Shown here piece after piece: positions 54,450-64,000 of a DNA stretch of 64,000 bases. Within the stretch, counting starts at the first letter, position 1. Each line of letters starts with the position of its first letter. Under the pieces are notes generated by a model. The model ran no database searches. It saw nothing but the letters and a program-made list of their open reading frames with translations, and had not been told where the DNA came from. The stretch is from Homarus americanus (taxonomy: Eukaryota > Arthropoda > Malacostraca > Decapoda > Nephropidae). The translations under genes and the position numbers were made by a program. The stretch lies in contig NW_024725489.1 in NCBI RefSeq assembly GCF_018991925.1, positions 9,442,767 through 9,506,766 on the forward strand. Direction: 5' to 3'.

Positions 54450-55003
54450 ATACACGGGTCACTGGTCTTTAGAACTCCCTAGATACGGTTTGCACACGCA
54501 CCTGGCGCACCAGATCGTCAGCTCCTGGGACCACTGCCGTGACTCTGACCAATGGCCATGTGTTGTGAGGAAGATTTTTCCAGTGACAAGGACAAGGTCG
54601 CATTCCCGGAGATTCCGGGTTGGTTCTATGTACCTCTGTCTTTTGCGGAGTAATGGAAGGTACTCTTTCACCCAGCGTTTCCAGAAGCGGTCTGCTAGGA
54701 ACGGCACGTCACCGTCACCGTCGTTGATACGAGTCCTTCAGAAGACATCCTCCCAGTTACAGGTCAGCATGTGGGCCACCGTGGAGGACGTGGGCTGGTG
54801 TAAGCGCTTCCAGGTTTCTCACATCGCACGAGGCCGATGTGATGGGTCGACTATTTATGATCGCTTCCACTTCACAAAATAGCATCTGCAGTTGATATTC
54901 ATCCAACAGTTGGGTCCCCACAATTGCTCTGAGAACCTTTCTAACTTCGGATTTGCCGTTCCCAGACTCCTCCCACGTGCGAAGCCGCTGGAGGGTTGAA
55001 TTC
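54450..55003 (-). pseudogene. BEL/Pao integrase relic (right arm), part 1
   Basis: The minus strand from 54707 reads FLADRFWKRWVKEYLPLLRK then EPTRNLRECDLVLV, the BEL/Pao integrase C-terminus. 54760-55003 has the INSRPIT and NPPAASH equivalents in disrupted frames. It contains the empty site for Gypsy-2 at 54626-54630 and is split from its upstream part by a solo LTR. Confidence 0.82.
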
Positions 55004-55781
55004 TGTTACGCCGTCTCTTAATTTACTTAAATATCCAGGTTCTAGGCGTAACCAAACAAAAAAGTGAAGTAAATTAAAAGGGAATAAAAATAAATAAAGT
55101 AAACCTTTAAGAATTTAAGTAATTAAATATTAACACAATAAAGAGCCTCGTAGGCTGTCACAAATTGATTCACCATACGAAACTTTTAAGACACAAATAA
55201 TACTGAACATCGAAACATCAAAAGAATAATAATAATAAAGCATTGGATTACGTTAACACTGCATAAACATATAAAAACTAACAATGAAATTAACTAACGT
55301 GAAACAACACTGAATTACTTAAATGTAACTAAGCAAATACTGATGGACATAAATAGAGACAAATAGGTACTCACATAGATATACCACATTAGTGGCTACA
55401 GGAACAACACAAATAAATTAAGTATAAGTAACAGGTGGCGAGTGTCACTCAAAGGATGTGGACTGTATGACAAGAGGACTGAACTAACTCCGTCAGTTGG
55501 TGGGTCCTATATATAAGGTCGGTTCCATCCATGGGATGCGCCGGTGGGTCGTTTAACGATGCAGATGGTCGTTCGAGAACAAAGAATACTTGTTACAATA
55601 CTAAATAAAAAATAAGATGGGCTTGAACAAATAATGACAGTTAAAACCTGAACAGCATAGGGTAAGGTGACTAGAATATATAATAGTAAATTTAACACAT
55701 CATTGCAGTAATAATATGGAACAACATGGGAGCATGTTATATATAATATAAAAAATTGAAAAATACGACACGGTCGTAACA
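55004..55781. mobile_element. Solo LTR, 778 bp
   Basis: Starts TGTTACGCCG and ends CGGTCGTAACA. Its termini are 7-bp inverted repeats (TGTTACG/CGTAACA). It is flanked by attc (55000-55003 and 55782-55785; aattc if the end is one base shorter). The left arm at about 22850 has the uninterrupted GGGAATTCAACC. No internal region or second LTR is present, so LTR-LTR recombination probably removed the rest. The TGTTACG...CGTAACA ends are typical of many Gypsy LTRs; strand undetermined. Confidence 0.85.
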
Positions 55782-55982
55782 ATTCCCATTCTATATCTTT
55801 CTTCTGAAAGTGTCTTCCAGTTCTGTCATGTCGCTCGAAGCAGGTGTGATGGTTCGCTTATTTATTATTGTTTCCACTTCACAAATAGCATCTGCAGTCG
55901 GTATTCATTCAGGACTTGTGTTCCCAGAACTGTTTTGAGAACCATCTGTCTGTGTTCCTCTTGATACCTCCAAAATGTTCTA
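55782..55982 (-). pseudogene. BEL/Pao integrase relic (right arm), part 2
   Basis: Matches 22676-22850 in reverse (CTTTCAGAAGAAAGATATAG block, TCCTGAATGAATACCGACTG block). Strongly degraded. It ends at the Gypsy-3 LTR. Confidence 0.7.
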
Positions 55983-56337
55983 TGCTACTGAAGGTATATA
56001 TAAACACTTGTTTTCTTAAAAGTAGGTTCTATTCTCGTACGGGAGATATATATACAAGGGGACCAAGAAACTCACTTCCGCACCACAAGGACTGGCAGTC
56101 TTCACTCTCTCTATGTATTACTGCGCTCTTGCATGTACAGATGCTAGCATTCACAAGCTGAATACATAAAGTATAAATATGATAATTTATATACATAAAA
56201 TGGTGCACAATAAATGGGAATATTACATAGAATTAATACATGTTCTGTAATACTTACTATACATAATTAATAAGAGTAATATAAGAGTAATATAATAATA
56301 CACAGCTTAAGGTACTACTTCGTGTCCATATCATACA
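55983..56337 (-). repeat. Gypsy-3 3' LTR
   Basis: On the minus strand TGTATGATATGG to CTTCAGTAGCA, 355 bp, directly after a polypurine tract (TAGGGTTGAGGGAGG, 56338-56352). Confidence 0.75.
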
Positions 56338-56352
56338 CCTCCCTCAACCCTA

Positions 56353-57900
56353 TACGCTCATAGTTTCATCTTGAGCGGACCTTTTGTTTCTGAGTCGCTC
56401 GGACCTGCGGAGTACTGGGGCAGAAACACAAGGTGGGGATGGATTTACTTTAAAGACATCAACATTAGGGACTCAACTGGGGAAGGGTCAACACTAGGCA
56501 GCTCCACAGGTCGGAGGAAACGACGGTTCCTCCACCATACTCTACCACTAGGAAGACGCACTTGGTAGTCCCTGGACCGGCCATTACCCATGACAACCCC
56601 AACCTTGTCCCAGCGGTGAGATACCGGATCTTGAATCCTGACCTGCTGGCCGATACTCAACCTGGGAAGGGGGCGGGCATGACAGTCGTACCGAGCAGCG
56701 ACATCTGCGGCTCGTTCTGCTGCACGGCGGTCACATTCCTCAGTCTTGGTCTGCCATTCTTGAGAAAAAGACTTCGGGTGGGCAGGAACACAAGACCTGA
56801 GATGGTGTCCATATAGAACCTGGGCTGGGGAGCGTCCGGTGAAGTTCGGGGTGTTGCGTAACTCCAACAAACCTCGATCGAAGTCCTCGCAGTCGATATT
56901 TCCTGAGGGTGACACCTTAAGGATCAGGTGTTTCACAGTCTTGACTGCGGCTTCAGCGTGTCCATTCGCCTGGGGGTAGTGGGGCGAGGTCACGACATGA
57001 CGGACTCCCCAACGGTCCATGAAGTCCCGGAACTCGTGGCTGGTGAACTGGGGTCCTCCGTCAGTCCTGAGGCGGAGGGAACACCAACTTCTCTGAAGTA
57101 ATGCCTGAAATTCCGGATGGTAGCAGTAGCCGTTGTATCACTACCACAGGGGACGACAACAGGCCATCCAGACAATCGGTCGGCAATGACAAGGAAGGAC
57201 TTCCTTGCTACTGCAAAGAAATCGGCCGACACAGACTCGAAGGGTCTTGAAGGGTTATCGTCGCACATTAAAGGTTCCTGTTGCTGGCTTGGTTACAGAA
57301 TCTGGCACGGCTCACAGGCACGGATGGTACTTGCAATGTCCGCGTCGATTCCGGGCCAAAATACAGTCTGCTTCGCCCGTCGCTTGGTGGCCTCCACTCC
57401 TCGATGGCTGTCGTGAAGGCGGGTCAAGGTACGGCGGCGTAGGGCAGCAGGAATAGCTACTCGTGGACCATACAAGACGAGGTCTCCGTCACAATAGAGG
57501 TCCTTGCGTATCTTCCAGTACGGGAGTAGCGCTTCATGAAGGTCATAGCGGTTAGATGGAAATCCTTGGGACACACAGTCGATGAGCCGGATGTAGGAAG
57601 GGTCGGCCCGGGCTGCGGTGCGGAGATCTTCCAGGGTCTTGTCTGCATCCGGTGCTGTAGACTCTTCTGATGTGAAGACAGCCTTCAATGAGACTACTGA
57701 CTTGAGGAATGCAGCAGCTGTAGAACACAACATCTCGTCCTCTGGAGTGGGGCGACTGACAGGGGCGCGGGACAGGGCATCCGGGATGCACAACAGCTTA
57801 CCCGCACGCCACACAGCCGTGGAGAGATAAGGCGAGAGCTTCTCTTTCAGACGTTGAAGGCGAGAATTCTCCACTGCATCCAAAGAGTAGTGATTGATAA
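56353..57900 (-). pseudogene. Gypsy-3 partial pol: RNase H end and integrase, frameshifted
   Basis: Three frames on the minus strand. 57913-57293 has NHYSLDAVENSRLQRL, AGKLLCIPDALSRAPVSRP and the HHCC finger (HDSHRGVEATKRR, CEPC). 57268-56990 has FESVSADFF with the first catalytic Asp and a frameshift near 57080. 57020-56445 has HYPQANGHAEAAVKTV with the catalytic Glu, VGVVMGNGRSRDYQVR and VWWRNRRFLRPV (GPY/F). It is closely related to Gypsy-2. Everything upstream of RNase H, including gag, protease, RT and the 5' LTR, is missing beyond 57900, where a DNA transposon begins. Confidence 0.92.
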
Positions 57901-60233
57901 CACTGGGGAACAAAATTCAACTTTTTGTCAGTTGCATACATTTTGAAACATGTTTCTGGGTTAATTGAGGTCACTGATTTCAAATATGGCACCGGTTTTT
58001 TTCTATCGGGTCTAGTTTTGTTGCGGTGAGTTACCTACCATTTACTACTATATATAGTTAGACTACCATATACTACTGCTAAAAATCTAAACCAGCACAC
58101 AGAGAGGAATTACCAAACACGTAGAATTAATTTTTAATTACTTTTATTTACCTTGACAAGCATATTTTGGATTCATCAGTTGCTTTTGTGAACTATGCCA
58201 GATTTATTCAGGCACAAACTTGCGTTTAATGGACTGTCTTGAATATCGCCTCTCAGTGCAGTCTCGCTGAATGCTCCAGCAATAGTCCGCCATCATGTGA
58301 ATGTCCCAGCGACCTTGATACCTGTCTTCCATGACTTTGATATCCTGGTGAAAGCGTTCACCTTGCTCATCACTCACGTCCCCCAAGTTTGCCGGAAACA
58401 GTTCAAGATGACTGTTCAGGAAATGCATCTTAATGCTCATGTTGCAACCTAACACATGGAAACTTTCCATCAAAGATTCAACGAGCTTTTTATAGTCCTC
58501 TGATTTCCTGTTTCCAAGAAAGTTCCTTACAACAGAAACGAATGCTCCCCATGCATTTCTCTCAACATCAGTCATGGATTGAGTGAAGGCTTGGTCTTTA
58601 ATCAGCGTCCTAATTTGAGGGCCGTCGAAAATACCTGCTTTGAGTTTTTCTAGCGTTAAACCAGGGAACACTTCACACAGATACTTAAAACAGTCACTGT
58701 CAGTATCGAGCGCCTTGACAAACTGTTTCATAAGGCCCAGCTTGATGTGAAGGGGCGGGAAAACAATTTTTTCACGTTCCACTAGGGGTTCATAAATGAT
58801 GTTCTTTTCCCCAACATTGAGGCTTTCCCTAACTGGCCATTCCTTCTGAATCCAGTGTCTGTCTTTGGCTCTGCTGTCCCAGAGGCAGATAAAGCAAGGA
58901 AATTTTGTATACCCACCTTGCTGTCCTAGCAAAAAATTGACCATTTTTAGATCAACACAGATGATCCATTTGTGTTCTTCATATTTGAGTAGCTCCAAAA
59001 CCGTTTTGATGTGTTCATATTTTTCTTTCAGGTGTACTGAGTGTCCTATGGGTATTGCGCCAAAGATGTTGCCTATATGTAATAAAACACACTTCAGACT
59101 CCGCTTAGAGCTATCTATAAAGAGGCGCCACTCTTTCGGATCATAACCTGGAGCTCCCATCGCGGTGACTAATCCAGAAATATCACAACAGTAGACGAAG
59201 TCAAATTTAGAATCAAAGAACTGTAAGAGGTTCTTTTCTCTGTTGCGAAAGAATGTTACCTTTGTGTCTATTTTCAGCAAGTTTTTATCTTTTAACCGTG
59301 AAGCCAACAATTCTGACAGCTTTTTAGACAGACCCAGATCTCGAACTAAGTCACTGAGTTCTGCTTGGCTAAATGTTTGCGGTTCTGTTGATATGCCTGC
59401 AAAATCTGAGTCACTATTTCTGTTAGTTGACTCCTCTGTGACCTCAGTGTCATATTCACTGTCAGATTCAACGGAAGCAAGTTGAGTGAAGATAGGCTTT
59501 GGAACATCATCTGAATGGGGCACAGGCCTGATTGCTGAATCTAGACTAGGGTATGTGATAAGATGACGAGTTTACCAGTGAAACCAGCAACACGAGTCAT
59601 GCAAAAGTAACAGTCTGTGACATGGTCCCGTGGCTCACGCCATATCATCGGAATACCGAATGTTATTTTGTCTTTTCCTTTAGTCCATTGACGCAAGTTT
59701 TCTTCGCAGGAATGACATACCTTATGCGGTGCCCATGGTTTGTCTTGATCTCCAAGTTTCACTTTAAAGTAGGAAAAGTAAGCTCTCTTCACAAATTCAC
59801 TAATGTTCCTTCTTTGCTTTGGAGCTGTGAATGCACCACAAATATAGCAGAATGAATCCGGGCACGTCGCACATTTCCTTCTACTTGCTATAGAGGCCAT
59901 GTTTCCTTTGATTGAAGTCAACACTGTTTACAGAATGATCACACCTGGAAAAGAAATAAAATAATTGTTTTAATTAAATAAAATAATAATGCACACACAA
60001 ATCTATATTTGACGCACTGATGTAATTAAGAATTATATTTGATGAATGTAAACTAATATGCTTATTACCTCCCTTTGCTATTTTCAGAATCTGTGACCTG
60101 ATATGTAAATTGCCGCGTAGCATCAAAACTAGACCTGATCTGCACAAACGAATGCCATTTTCAGAATCTGTGACCTCAAATCTACCAGAATCAAGTGTCA
60201 GAACTCATGCAACCGAAAGTGTGTTCCCCAGTG
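57901..60233 (-). mobile_element. DNA transposon with terminal inverted repeats, unknown superfamily
   Basis: 12-bp perfect terminal inverted repeats CACTGGGGAACA / TGTTCCCCAGTG (57901-57912 and 60222-60233). Weaker similarity extends inward for over 100 bp on each side (GAGGTCAC(T/A)GATT, ATGGCA, GGTCTAGTTTTG). It encodes one protein. No target duplication is evident and the two flanks differ (Gypsy-3 left, Jockey-like LINE right). Confidence 0.75.
58204..59924 (-). pseudogene. Transposase-like protein of the TIR transposon, one frameshift
   Basis: The N-terminal frame 59924-59541 starts at MLTSIKGNMAS (or the Met at 59900). It has two Cys/His clusters that look like zinc fingers (CATCPDSFCYICG; VCHSCEENLRQW), then FGIPMIWREPRDH and DCYFCMTRV. 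The frame is lost near 59560 and resumes with YPSLDSAIRPVPHSDDVPKP. The second frame (to 58204) has EWRLFIDSSKRSLK, a conserved IPIGHSVHLKEKYEHIK, FPCFICLWDSRAKDRHWI, PPLHIKLGLMKQFVKAL, GCNMSIKMHFLNSH and DEQGERFHQD. Asp and Glu residues in RLFIDSS, WIICVDLK and DEQGERFHQD are possible RNase-H-fold catalytic positions (inference). I recognise it as a widely repeated arthropod and cnidarian protein type but cannot name the superfamily. One frameshift, otherwise complete. Confidence 0.7.
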
Positions 60234-60236
60234 AGC

Positions 60237-60640
60237 AATATGAGAAAAACTACAAGAACTAGAAGACCCCATATTCCAAAAATTAATGCAAGAAGACATT
60301 ACCAGAACACACAACTGGTGGCCAAAGAGCATAACATTTGACAACACAGAACCAGAACCAATATACACGAAATAAAAACGAAGAATACTTAAAGGACACG
60401 GAGGCCCCCCCTCCCCAAACACCACAATCTACCTTAGCTTAGATTAGCTCGGCTTCCCTTCCCTTGCTGTAGTGGACATTAACTGCTGGCATGGCAAATT
60501 TAACCTCGTCCCCGCAAGGTGGACAGCCCACCTGCTATCAATCTTCCTCTTTATTTCCCACTTCCCAACCTTTACCTTCCTCCTACACCGTCTTCCATCT
60601 TCCTGAGCCAATAGGCTCTCTTCTCTCCATCACATCGGAG
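60237..60640 (+). mobile_element. Jockey-like LINE 3' end
   Basis: The plus strand reads EKLQELEDPIFQKLMQEDIT, then THNWWPKSITFDN and EPIYTK with a stop at about 60375. This is the same C-terminal signature as in the LINE at 1110-3010 (LEELENPLF, THSWWPKSL). A C/T-rich 3' untranslated region follows to about 60640, where Penelope sequence begins. Confidence 0.75.
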
Positions 60641-60666
60641 CGGATCTCCTTAGTCTGTACTCACTC

Positions 60667-60689
60667 CTGAAGATGTGAATTACACGAAA
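60667..60689 (+). ncRNA. Hammerhead-ribozyme-like motif (Penelope repeat, left)
   Basis: CTGAAGA, then T, GTG-AATTA-CAC as stem II, then GAAA; A-GC and GC-U-type stem III and CCC/GGG-type stem I are possible around it. The extra U after CTGAAGA and the minimal stems mean activity is uncertain. Confidence 0.4.
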
Positions 60690-60726
60690 GCGTTTGGGAA
60701 CTTCGTGTTTTCTTATTTCCTTGTGG

Positions 60727-61620
60727 TAATGAGGACCCAAAAGCTTTCCTGCCACAACTTAACAACTTAGCCCCCTCGATCAAATTCACTGTGGAATTAG
60801 AGCAAGACTGTAAATTGCCATTCCTAGACTGTCTGATACACAGAATAGGTAACACTTTTAAGTTCAGTATTTATAGAAAAACAACTAATGTGTGTTCATA
60901 CATTCATTATAATTCTGCCCACCATAATAAAGTCAAACAGTCAGTATTTTCAACAATGTTTTTACGTGCCTTGAGAATTTGCAGTCCGGAATTCATCGAT
61001 GAGGAATACAAATATATATATATAATATTAGCTCAAACCTTAAATACCCTAGATCTTTCATAGACAAATGCCTAAACATTACTAAGAAAACTTTTTATAG
61101 AACCGATCCCAAGCCCACCCATGACCATAAGAATATCTTAATATTACCATTTCACAAAAATTTCTCACACATTCCTTCACAACTAAAAACCTGGAACGTC
61201 AATGTAGCATTTAAAAACTCATGCACTGTTAAACAAATGTTAATCAAGAACTCCCCCAACAACACAATTGGTTGCATTTATAAAGTTCCTTGCAAGAAAT
61301 GTAATATGTTTTACTTAGGCCAGACAGGTAAAGATCTTGCAACTAGAATTAAACAACACAAATACAGTGTTAGGACAGGCCAGGAATCCAATGCGCTGTT
61401 TGTTCATTTGAGGGATAACAAGCATTGCATTGACTGGGATAATGCCTCCTCAATATTACCATGTAATTCAATTGATAGTAGGAACATCATAGAATCTAGT
61501 CTTATTAAACATACCGAAGCATTCAACATGAATTTGAGTAACGGCATGTACAAGCTGGACAATTTTGTAATTAAGAAGATTTGTGACCAGGTGAGAAGGC
61601 CGGGTCACCTGACCATCTGA
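60727..61620 (+). pseudogene. Penelope-like RT C-terminus and GIY-YIG endonuclease
   Basis: 60727-61075: RT thumb region (FTVELEQDCKLPFLDCLI, FKFSIYRKTTNV, FSTMFLRALRICSPEF). After frame changes, 61237-61620 has the endonuclease: linker NSPNNTIGCIYKVPC, then CKKCNMFYLGQTGKDLA, RIKQHKYSVRTGQ, FVHLRDNKHCIDW and NIIESSLIKH. These supply the GIY-like (CIY), YIG-like (YLG), Arg and Glu positions and the CxxC specific to Penelope-like elements. The endonuclease module itself is open to its stop at 61620. The RT is truncated and frameshifted. Confidence 0.9.
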
Positions 61621-61758
61621 CCTGACCACCAACCGTTGTGTGCTATTTAAAGATTAGTAGGGTCATTACCTAATACCTGACCATTGTGGACCTGGTCTCA
61701 CCCTCCTCTGTATATATACACCTTGATTTGTATTTCTCTCTCTAGTCTGTACTCACCC

Positions 61759-61781
61759 CTGAAGATGTGAATTACACGAAA
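61759..61781 (+). ncRNA. Hammerhead-ribozyme-like motif (Penelope repeat, right)
   Basis: Same core as at 60667: CTGAAGA, T, GTG/CAC hairpin, GAAA, preceded by CACCC and followed by GCGCTTGGG, allowing a CCC/GGG stem I. Confidence 0.42.
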
Positions 61782-61862
61782 GCGCTTGGGAACTTCGTGT
61801 TTTCTTCTTTCCTTGTGGTTATCAGCATATACCTAGATCACGCGCACCTACAGTGATTTACT

Positions 61863-61864
<2 letters not shown>

Positions 61865-61936
<72 letters not shown>
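61865..61936. repeat. (AT)n microsatellite
   Basis: Pure (AT)n between two Penelope-like elements. Confidence 0.95.
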
Positions 61937-61942
<6 letters not shown>

Positions 61943-61987
61943 TTGATAAAATCACACGGGAAAATGGGAACAACGGAGCACCTTAGC

Positions 61988-62014
61988 TTTCGTCTTTATT
62001 CAAGACATCTTCAG
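61988..62014 (-). ncRNA. Hammerhead-ribozyme-like motif, minus strand
   Basis: Minus strand: CTGAAGA, T, GTCTT-GAATA-AAGAC (5-bp stem II), GAAA, then GCTAAGG, which can pair with the CCT before CTGAAGA as a short stem I. Confidence 0.45.
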
Positions 62015-62121
62015 AGGCAACACCAACACACACGTAGAGGAGTTTAAGAGAAGGGGGGCGACGTTTAATAAGGTCACTCTGTATATTTAAGCCTCTCTCT
62101 GTCCATGTAATCCAGTTGCCT

Positions 62122-62148
62122 CTGAAGATGTCTTGAATAAAGACGAAA
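62122..62148 (+). ncRNA. Hammerhead-ribozyme-like motif, plus strand
   Basis: Same core as 61988-62014 in the opposite orientation (5-bp stem II GTCTT/AAGAC), followed by GCTAAAG. Confidence 0.45.
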
Positions 62149-62213
62149 GCTAAAGTGCTCCGCTGTTCCCATTTTCCCGTGTGAATTTATCAAGATTTAT
62201 CTTATCCACGTTT

Positions 62214-62756
62214 TCATTGTGGGACAAATTCATTACGATAGGGCAGAGTCAAAATATTCTTAAGTGTAGGAACTTGTCTGGTTTGAGAGGAATGAAAGGA
62301 TTTTTTAGCCCTTTTAAAACAACGATCAACAAACACAGAAGGGTACCCGAGTTTCTGTGCAATAGAACGAATGTGTTTCAATTCATCGTCAATAAATTCA
62401 GAGTCACAAATACGCAGACATCTTAAGAACATAGCAGAAAAAACTGACATTTTGGTAGACTCAAGGTGATTCGATAAAAAGTGAATGAAACTGTCTACCT
62501 GTGTGGGCTTTCTATATACCTTAAATTTATAGTTTTGGCCATTTCTCATGATAAGCATATCAAGAAATGGAAGGGATTCATTTATTTCTCTTTCAATTTT
62601 GAATGTGATACTAGGGACAATATCATTAAGCTTGTCTAAAAATTCCAATGGGTCACTGTTTCTAGGCCAAAGACAAAGAACATCATCTACATATCTATAC
62701 CATGGAGGAATAAAGTCCACTATATTAGGTAGTAATCTAGACTCAAAAAACTCCAA
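62214..62756 (-). pseudogene. Penelope-like reverse transcriptase C-terminal half, inverted
   Basis: Minus-strand frame with PPWYRYVDDVLCLWP (catalytic YVDD, about 62690), SITFKIEREINESLPFLDML, YKFKVYRKPTQVDSFIHFL and FSAMFLRCLRICDSEFIDDE. Cleanly open over 180 codons, but cut off from both its N-terminal half and its endonuclease by the inversion. Confidence 0.93.
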
Positions 62757-62757
62757 T

Positions 62758-63153
62758 ATGTTAATAAGGAATAGCCCAAGTTTGAATGTAAATGGAAGTG
62801 TTTATTGTATTCCATGTAGCAAATGTAATTGTAATTATGTAGGTCAGACAGGAACAACTCTGCAGCTCAGAATCAAACAACATAAGTATAATATCAGAAC
62901 TGCATCTGAAAGCAGTGCCTTGTTCGTTCATGTTAGGAATAATAATCACCCTATTGCTTGGGAAAAACGCTTAGAAGTATTCAAATCATCTTGTGTCACA
63001 GAAAGACTTCTGGTTGAAGCTAGTTTGATCAAGGAATTAAAATCAATAAACCTTAGTGATGGTCAGTTCAAAACTGATAATATGTTACATAAATTTATTT
63101 GTCAGTGGCCCAAGGTTAAAAATGCTTTGAAAACCTTTGATCTAGAGGTATGA
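62758..63153 (+). pseudogene. Penelope-like GIY-YIG endonuclease, plus strand
   Basis: From the inversion junction: LIRNSPSLNVNGSVYCIPCS, then KCNCNYVGQTGTTLQLRIKQ, FVHVRNNNHPIAWEK and LLVEASLIKEL, ending at 63153. Motif positions as in element 1 (VYC/GIY, YVG/YIG, Arg, Glu, CxxC). The module is intact from its linker onward but has no start codon or RT in frame. The same frame runs 210 bases antisense into the RT, which is meaningless. Confidence 0.9.
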
Positions 63154-63339
63154 TAGTTATTTTGTGGGTCCCTTTTTTCTGACCTGACCTGCCTAGTCAC
63201 GTCACCACCCTTCTCTTAAGCTCCTCTACGTGTGTGTTGGTGTGGGGATTAGTGGATGTCATCATTATGCCCTGACCTCATGTTTTTAAGGTCACCCTGT
63301 ATATTTAAGCCTCTCTCTGTCCATGTAATCCAGTTGCCT

Positions 63340-63366
63340 CTGAAGGTGTCTTGAATAAAGACGAAA
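63340..63366 (+). ncRNA. Hammerhead-ribozyme-like motif with core change
   Basis: CTGAAGG instead of CTGAAGA, then GTCTT/AAGAC stem II and GAAA. The changed core position would weaken activity. Confidence 0.35.
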
Positions 63367-63517
63367 GCTAAGGTACTCCGTCGTTTCCATTTTCCCGTGT
63401 GATTTTATCAAGATATATATATATATTTATATATCATGTAAATTCACAATGAAAACGTGGATAAGATAAATCTTGATAAAATCACACGGGAAAATGGAAA
63501 CAACGGAGCACCTTAGC

Positions 63518-63544
63518 TTTCGTCTTTATTCAAGACATCTTCAG
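63518..63544 (-). ncRNA. Hammerhead-ribozyme-like motif, minus strand
   Basis: Minus strand CTGAAGA, T, GTCTT-GAATA-AAGAC, GAAA, then GCTAAGG. Intact core, inverted relative to 63340. Confidence 0.45.
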
Positions 63545-63551
63545 AGGCAAC

Positions 63552-64000
<449 letters not shown>

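Larger units (their letters stand above)
48108..55982 (-). repeat. Right arm of the giant imperfect inverted repeat
   Basis: Reverse-complement partner of 22640-45833. It lacks the left-arm CR1, Gypsy-2, gag-only and Penelope insertions and therefore preserves their empty sites. It has its own solo LTR (55004-55781) and an extra stretch of about 300 bp near 51410-51710. Its outer end is cut by Gypsy-3 at 55983. Confidence 0.9.
60645..61860 (+). mobile_element. Penelope-like element 1 (5'-truncated) with terminal direct repeats
   Basis: Direct repeats of the type TCTGTACTCAC(CC)CTGAAG... at 60652-60735 and 61744-61860 flank the C-terminal RT and the GIY-YIG endonuclease, the pseudo-LTR arrangement of Penelope-like elements. 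The left repeat abuts the middle of the RT. The right repeat runs into (AT)n. Confidence 0.88.
61940..63460 (+). mobile_element. Penelope-like element 2 with inverted 5' half
   Basis: Order along plus: inverted terminal motif (61940-62046, minus), terminal repeat (62058-62213, plus), RT (62214-62757, minus), GIY-YIG (62758-63153, plus), terminal repeat (63200-63410, plus). The two plus-strand repeats share TATATTTAAGCCTCTCTCTG, the Inr-like neighbourhood and the ribozyme-like core. The RT/endonuclease junction in opposite orientation shows an internal inversion. Confidence 0.85.

Overview
The window is eukaryotic, almost certainly from an arthropod and most likely a decapod crustacean (inference). 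The reasons are CR1-type LINEs with (TTATGTTC)n tails, Penelope-like elements embedded in long (AT)n arrays, Ty3/Gypsy and BEL/Pao elements, hAT, Tc1 and other DNA transposons, and abundant micro- and minisatellites. No operons, CRISPR arrays or bacterial-style genes are present. The only candidate for a non-transposon gene is a small secreted immunoglobulin-domain protein at about 47.0-47.5 kb.

Layout. 0-7.5 kb: degraded Jockey-like LINEs, one interrupted by a CR1-type LINE, then a broken Tc1 transposase. 7.6-20.0 kb: one LTR retrotransposon with 1.25-kb LTRs and an internal region without a usable gag-pol. Its 5' LTR contains a 1.3-kb 'gag-only' retroposon and its 3' LTR contains a full-length Gypsy element (Gypsy-1). 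20.3-22.35 kb: an almost intact hAT transposon with an 8-bp target duplication. 22.6-56 kb: a very large imperfect inverted repeat. Its arms (about 7-8 kb each after subtracting later insertions) carry BEL/Pao integrase relics, a baculovirus-F-like envelope relic, a LINE 3' end and several minisatellites, all mirrored around a 2.3-kb core that holds the Ig-domain gene. Later insertions are arm-specific. The left arm has a young Gypsy (Gypsy-2, identical LTRs), a chimeric CR1 / gag-only / CR1 insertion and a second CR1. The right arm has a solo LTR and a truncated Gypsy (Gypsy-3). 57.9-60.2 kb: a terminal-inverted-repeat DNA transposon with a transposase-like gene of unknown family. 60.2-63.65 kb: a LINE 3' end and two Penelope-like elements (RT and GIY-YIG) with hammerhead-ribozyme-like motifs, one element internally inverted. 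63.65-64 kb: a CR1 3' end running out of the window.

The retroelements supply complete catalytic sets (protease, RT, RNase H, integrase; endonuclease-RT; RT-GIY-YIG). The gag-only retroposon and the gene-poor LTR element would have to borrow enzymes from such relatives. Because paralogous 'empty sites' are present in the same window, several insertions can be defined to the base. All boundaries, duplications and residue counts were read by eye; no alignment or database search was run.
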